Shown here one piece after another: positions 60,308 through 64,000 of a DNA stretch of 64,000 bases. Below the pieces are notes generated by a model that was given only the letters and a program-made list of their open reading frames with translations, was not told the DNA's origin and ran no database searches. The DNA is from Niabella yanshanensis (lineage in GTDB: Bacteria; Bacteroidota; Bacteroidia; Chitinophagales; Chitinophagaceae): positions 248,001 to 312,000 of the forward strand of contig NZ_CP139960.1 of assembly GCF_034424215.1 (NCBI RefSeq). The letters run 5' to 3'. How positions within the stretch are numbered: position 1 is the first letter of the stretch; every line of letters begins with the position of its first letter. A program made the position numbers and the translations under genes.

Positions 60308-61489
60308 GTGAGTAATAAATATTTTCCACTTTTAATGGTAGCCGCATTGGCAGGTAGTGTTGTGAATGCGCAATCCGATATTGATGATTTTAAAGTGTCA
60401 TCAACCACACAACAGGGCAAGCAGTTTCCTAAAGTGAATAGCCAGGGCGCCGTTCGCGTTAGCATTGCGGCTCCGCAGGCCAACCTGGTGCAGCTGGATA
60501 TCGGCGGTAAGAAATACGACCTTAAAAAAGACACGGCAGGAATATGGACCGGAGAATCGGCTCCACAGGATGTTGGGTTTCACTACTATCAACTAAATGT
60601 AGATGGGGCTTCGGTTCCTGACCCCGGAAGCTTTTACTATTACGGAGCCAGTCGCTGGGGGAGTGGCATCGAAATACCTGCTGCCGATTCGGCTTTCTTT
60701 GCACTCAAGAATGTGCCGCACGGCGATCTCCGTAAAAGCTATTACTTCTCGAAATCGTCTAACCGTATGCGCCCGGTTTATATTTATACGCCCCCGGGAT
60801 ATGAAAAAGAAACGGCAAAAAAATACCCCGTGTTATACCTGCAGCATGGCATGGGAGAGAACGAAACGGGATGGGGCGGCCAGGGCTATGCAGGATTAAT
60901 TATGGATAACCTGATAGCCGAAGGCAAGGCCAACCCATTTATTATTGTAATGGAAAACAGCAGCGTAAATCTGGGCGGAATGCGTCGCCCGGCTGCTCCG
61001 GCACAGGGCCAGACGCCGCCTGCGCAGGGCGCACCGGCTAACGCACGCACTCCGGGTGGTGGAATGAATTTTGCCGCTGAATTTGAGAAGGTTTTGTTCA
61101 ACGACCTGATACCGTATATAGAAGCTAATTATAGAGTTATAGCCAGTCCTGAAAACCGTGCAATGGCCGGCCTTTCGATGGGTGGCATGCAAACGCGTTC
61201 ACTGGTGATGGCCAACCCTGAAAAGTTTGCTTATGTTGGCATGTTCAGCAGCGGCACTTTCGTGCCATCCGAAATCTCAGATATCAATGCATTTAAAAAG
61301 AACGGGAAGCTGGTGTTTATGAGTTTCGGCGGCAAAGAGGCCGGTGCGGCCCGTATTCCGGCAGCAGCCGAAGCGTGGAATAAAATAGGTATCAAAGGTG
61401 TCTCTTATGTATCGCCCGAAACTGGCCATGAGTGGCATTCCTGGAGAAGAAGTTTGTATGAATTCGCTCCGTTATTATTTAAAAAGTAG
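60308..61489 (+). CDS. CBM48-like + CE1-type feruloyl/acetyl xylan esterase, copy 3 (GTG start)
   Basis: A 393-residue secreted protein. GTG at 60308 gives a full signal peptide (MSNKYFPLLMVAALAGSVVNAQ); the next ATG, at 60335, would cut the signal short. The CBM48-like domain (24-125) is very close to that of copy 1, including the [12 protein letters not shown] stretch, which points to recent duplication. The CE1 domain has Ser290 in AGLSMGGMQ and His in ETGHEWHSWR. A loop at 226-252 is rich in Pro, Ala, Gln and Gly, unlike the other copies, and lies between the core strands near the active site entrance. Confidence 0.91.
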   Translation: MSNKYFPLLMVAALAGSVVNAQSDIDDFKVSSTTQQGKQFPKVNSQGAVRVSIAAPQANLVQLDIGGKKYDLKKDTAGIWTGESAPQDVGFHYYQLNVDGASVPDPGSFYYYGASRWGSGIEIPAADSAFFALKNVPHGDLRKSYYFSKSSNRMRPVYIYTPPGYEKETAKKYPVLYLQHGMGENETGWGGQGYAGLIMDNLIAEGKANPFIIVMENSSVNLGGMRRPAAPAQGQTPPAQGAPANARTPGGGMNFAAEFEKVLFNDLIPYIEANYRVIASPENRAMAGLSMGGMQTRSLVMANPEKFAYVGMFSSGTFVPSEISDINAFKKNGKLVFMSFGGKEAGAARIPAAAEAWNKIGIKGVSYVSPETGHEWHSWRRSLYEFAPLLFKK

Positions 61490-61560
61490 GGTTGAACCCT
61501 AATGGATGGCTATACCTGCTGTGCTCATGTATTAAAACAAGTGATAAAAATCAACACGAA

Positions 61561-62400
61561 ATGAAATGGATATTTATTTTAAAAACGTGCCTGATCGTAA
61601 ATAGTCTTATTGCCCAGGATAAAAACTTTCATATCTATTTATGCCTCGGACAATCGAATATGGAAGGGCATGCCAGGCCACAAGCCGGGGACAGCGCCGG
61701 CGTTAGCGAAAGGTTCAAGGTATTAGCTGCTGTAGATTGCGATAATCGGGGCAGGCAACAGGGTAATTGGTATACGGCTTTACCGCCGCTGGCACGTTGC
61801 AACACCGGGCTCACGCCGGCTGATTACTTTGGAAGAACGATGCTGGAGCATTTACCCAAAAATGTTACCGTAGGCGTCATTAATGTTTCTGTTGGGGGCT
61901 GTAAGATAGAGTTGTTCGATAAGAACAATTTTAAGTCGTATGTGGACGGTTCACCCGATTGGCTAAAGAATACCGTGAAAGCTTACAATGGCGATCCTTA
62001 TCAACGGCTGGTAGATATTGCGCGCATCGCCCAGAAGTCGGGAGTTATTAAAGGGATTTTATTACACCAGGGCGAGTCCAATACCGGCGACACGCTGTGG
62101 ACCAGGAAGGTAAAAGATGTTTATGATAATCTGTTAAAGGATCTGGATCTTAAAGCCAATTCAGTGCCTCTGCTGGCTGGTCATTTGGTATCTGAGGATC
62201 AGAATGGGGCCTGTGCCAGTATGAACAAGATCATCTCTACTTTGCCACAGGTTATACCTAACGCTCATGTTATTTCTTCTGTAGGCTGTGAGGGTGTTAG
62301 AGACAGGCTGCATTTCAGCGCTGCCGGATATCGAAAGCTGGGCAGGCGATACGCTGCTACCATGCTGGCATTAATGGGCAAAAAAATTACAGTTGAATAA
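61561..62400 (+). CDS. SGNH acetyl xylan esterase (CE6 / sialate O-acetylesterase-like)
   Basis: From the ATG at 61561 (279 residues) a signal peptide (MKWIFILKTCLIVNSLIAQ) is present; an in-frame TTG at 61492 only adds residues before it. The SGNH nucleophile motif is LCLGQSNMEGHA, with GILLHQGESNTG and the C-terminal Asp/His pair in DRLHFSAAGY all intact. The compact single-domain form fits CE6 acetyl xylan esterases, which remove acetyl groups from xylan. It follows the CE1 array and precedes another SGNH enzyme by 15 bases. Confidence 0.9.
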   Translation: MKWIFILKTCLIVNSLIAQDKNFHIYLCLGQSNMEGHARPQAGDSAGVSERFKVLAAVDCDNRGRQQGNWYTALPPLARCNTGLTPADYFGRTMLEHLPKNVTVGVINVSVGGCKIELFDKNNFKSYVDGSPDWLKNTVKAYNGDPYQRLVDIARIAQKSGVIKGILLHQGESNTGDTLWTRKVKDVYDNLLKDLDLKANSVPLLAGHLVSEDQNGACASMNKIISTLPQVIPNAHVISSVGCEGVRDRLHFSAAGYRKLGRRYAATMLALMGKKITVE

Positions 62401-62415
62401 ATTACCGGTTATTAA

Positions 62416-63663
62416 ATGATTGAACGTACAAGGAAAATATTAATCGCTGTTGTAATGTTGATGGTAGGCGGCCTGTTGGGCTCATGTGGCAGCAGCCGTC
62501 AACACCATACACGTAAAAACGTAGACACGGGCAAATGGGTAGGCACCTGGGCAACAGCTCCTCAATTGGTAGAACCCAATAATATGCCCCCTGAGCCAGG
62601 ACTTGCACATAATACCATCAGGCAGATCGTACGGGTTTCTATGGGCGGGGAAAAGCTACGGCTTCGTTTTTCTAATGCTTTTAGTAAAGAACCGGTTACT
62701 ATGAAAACGGTTGCTGTAGCTGTTGCAAAAGAAGGAAGTTTGATTGATCCATCCACGCAGCAGATTCTTAAATTTAATGGAGCCGAAGCGGTAACAATGC
62801 CCCCTTCCGGTGAAGGGTATTCAGATCCGTTGGACTTTACCCTTGCCCCCGGATCAACACTGGCGATCACGATTTATTTTGGCGACACATCGCCTGGCAC
62901 CACGGGCCATCCTGGTTCAAGAACCACTTCTTATCTACTTGCCGGTAACCAAATTGGGTCTGCTGATTTTGCAGGCGCTGTTGCAACCGATCACTGGTAT
63001 GTGATCAATAGTATAGAAGTGATGGCCGGAGCGGGAGCATTTGCAATAGCGGCTTTGGGAAATTCGATAACGGATGGGCGGGGTTCGGGAACGAACAAAC
63101 AAAACCGGTGGACGGATATTTTGTCGCAGCAGCTATTAACTAATAAAGATACAAAAAATATCGGCGTGCTGAACCTGGGCATTGGTGGTAACTGTGTGCT
63201 GCGCGGGGGATTAGGGCCTACGGCGCTCAACCGGTTCGACAGGGATATACTCTCGCAAAGTAGCGTAAAGTGGTTGTTGATATTAGAAGGTATTAATGAT
63301 ATTGGCGGCATCAGAAACACGGAGAGCGCTCCCAGAGTAGCAAGGGAGCTGATTGAGGCCTACAGCCTGATGGCAGACAAAGCCCATGCGAGGGGAATAA
63401 AAGTGTATGGCTGTACTATTTTGCCGTTCGGGGAGTCTTTCTACGATACGCCTTTCCGCCAGCAGGCGCGGGATACTGTCAATGAGTGGATCCGGACTAC
63501 GGATAAATTTGATGCAGTAATCGATTTTGATAAGATCATGCGCAATGCTGGCGATATCAAAAAAATAAATCCTGATTTGCACGATGGCGATATGTTACAT
63601 CCCAACCAGGCCGGGTATAAAAAAATGGGTGAGGCAATTGATCTGAATTTATTTACCAAATAG
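62416..63663 (+). CDS. SGNH/GDSL hydrolase lipoprotein with N-terminal beta domain
   Basis: A 415-residue lipoprotein with lipobox LLGSC (about Cys24). The N-terminal part (about 38-200, WVGTWATAPQLVEPNN, VSMGGEKLRLRFSNAF) is the beta domain usual in this GDSL group. The catalytic part has block I ALGNSITDGRGS with the nucleophile Ser, NLGIGGNCVL, GINDIGG, and Asp/His in DMLHPNQAGY. Members are annotated as lipase, arylesterase or carbohydrate acetylesterase; the neighbours argue for deacetylation of xylan fragments. GH8 follows after 23 bases. Confidence 0.9.
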   Translation: MIERTRKILIAVVMLMVGGLLGSCGSSRQHHTRKNVDTGKWVGTWATAPQLVEPNNMPPEPGLAHNTIRQIVRVSMGGEKLRLRFSNAFSKEPVTMKTVAVAVAKEGSLIDPSTQQILKFNGAEAVTMPPSGEGYSDPLDFTLAPGSTLAITIYFGDTSPGTTGHPGSRTTSYLLAGNQIGSADFAGAVATDHWYVINSIEVMAGAGAFAIAALGNSITDGRGSGTNKQNRWTDILSQQLLTNKDTKNIGVLNLGIGGNCVLRGGLGPTALNRFDRDILSQSSVKWLLILEGINDIGGIRNTESAPRVARELIEAYSLMADKAHARGIKVYGCTILPFGESFYDTPFRQQARDTVNEWIRTTDKFDAVIDFDKIMRNAGDIKKINPDLHDGDMLHPNQAGYKKMGEAIDLNLFTK

Positions 63664-63686
63664 ATAAACCGCGCATCATTTTTAAT

Positions 63687-64000
63687 ATGAAAAAAGTTTT
63701 TAACATCTTACTATGGACTGCCCTCGGGTCACCGGTTATGCTGTGGTCACAAACCGGCAACAAGCCTGCAAAAGATGCAGCTATTGTAACCGGCAAATAC
63801 CGCAATCTTTTTAAAGAAGCAGGCTACCGGCAAAAAGATATTGATGCCAAAGTAGCGAAAGCTTACAGCGATCTTTTCGAAAGTCCCAAAGGTATTTATT
63901 TTGAAGTGGAAGACTCTCTGGCGTATGTATCAGATGTAAAGAACCGGGATGCCCGCACCGAAGGTTTGTCTTACGGAATGATGGTGGCAGTTCAACTCAA
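63687..64000 (+). CDS. GH8 reducing-end xylose-releasing exo-oligoxylanase (5' part only)
   Basis: The frame is open from an ATG at 63687 to the right edge, giving 104 full codons. After a signal peptide (MKKVFNILLWTALGSPVMLWSQ) the sequence shows the GH8 start: YFEVEDSLAYVSDVKNRDARTEGLSYGMM, where Glu92 in TEGLSYGMM is the expected catalytic acid. This pattern matches Rex-type GH8, which removes xylose from the reducing end of xylo-oligosaccharides. It continues the GH30/esterase cluster. The C-terminal part, including the base residues, is outside the window. Confidence 0.85.
   Translation, partial: MKKVFNILLWTALGSPVMLWSQTGNKPAKDAAIVTGKYRNLFKEAGYRQKDIDAKVAKAYSDLFESPKGIYFEVEDSLAYVSDVKNRDARTEGLSYGMMVAVQL

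Overview
This window comes from a Bacteroidetes genome, most likely a soil or plant-litter member of the Chitinophagaceae; the family placement is an inference from style. The evidence is four SusC/SusD outer-membrane pairs, a hybrid two-component regulator with a sensor propeller, Bacteroidetes-type lipoprotein signals, start codons without clear Shine-Dalgarno sequences, and TAnnTTTG-like promoter elements. Almost every gene serves capture and breakdown of hemicellulose, above all acetylated glucurono(arabino)xylan. No tRNA, rRNA, CRISPR array, prophage or transposase was seen.

Layout. (1) 1-12.3 kb: a small glycan locus read leftward (lipoprotein, SusC, SusD cut by the window edge), a divergent GH88 unsaturated-uronyl hydrolase, and a hybrid two-component sensor/AraC regulator. 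(2) 12.7-17.3 kb: a LacI-type regulator divergent from a split transketolase, followed by xylose isomerase. (3) 17.4-29.2 kb: a leftward seven-gene xylan operon: LacI regulator, GH67, GH115, GH10, GPH-type sugar symporter, cytoplasmic GH43 and a sialate-O-acetylesterase-like esterase. (4) 29.5-34.5 kb: a rightward SusC/SusD pair closed by a strong terminator. (5) 35.1-47.7 kb: SusC-SusD-SusC-SusD-DUF1735-GH10, the architecture of the xus xylan-utilisation operon first described in Prevotella; the terminal GH10 lacks the canonical acid/base glutamate. (6) 47.8-54.9 kb: four genes of unclear role (unknown secreted protein, STN-type TonB receptor, DUF4249 lipoprotein, MG2-like protein). (7) 55.2-64 kb: GH30 glucuronoxylanase, four tandem CE1-type esterases, two SGNH esterases and the start of a GH8 exo-oligoxylanase.

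How it fits together. Surface SusC/D pairs, GH30 and GH10 would bind, cut and import xylan fragments. Periplasmic esterases and two kinds of alpha-glucuronidase would strip side chains. GH8, GH10 and GH43 would reduce oligomers to xylose, the symporter would carry sugars inward, and xylose isomerase plus transketolase would feed the pentose phosphate pathway. A 14-bp CG-centred palindrome (TGCAATCGATTGCA-like) occurs at least nine times, mainly before these transcription units, and is the natural candidate operator of the two LacI paralogues. It ties regions 2-7 into one regulon, while region 1 has its own two-component regulator. Sampled lines suggest the 34.6-55.0 kb block is clearly more AT-rich than its flanks.
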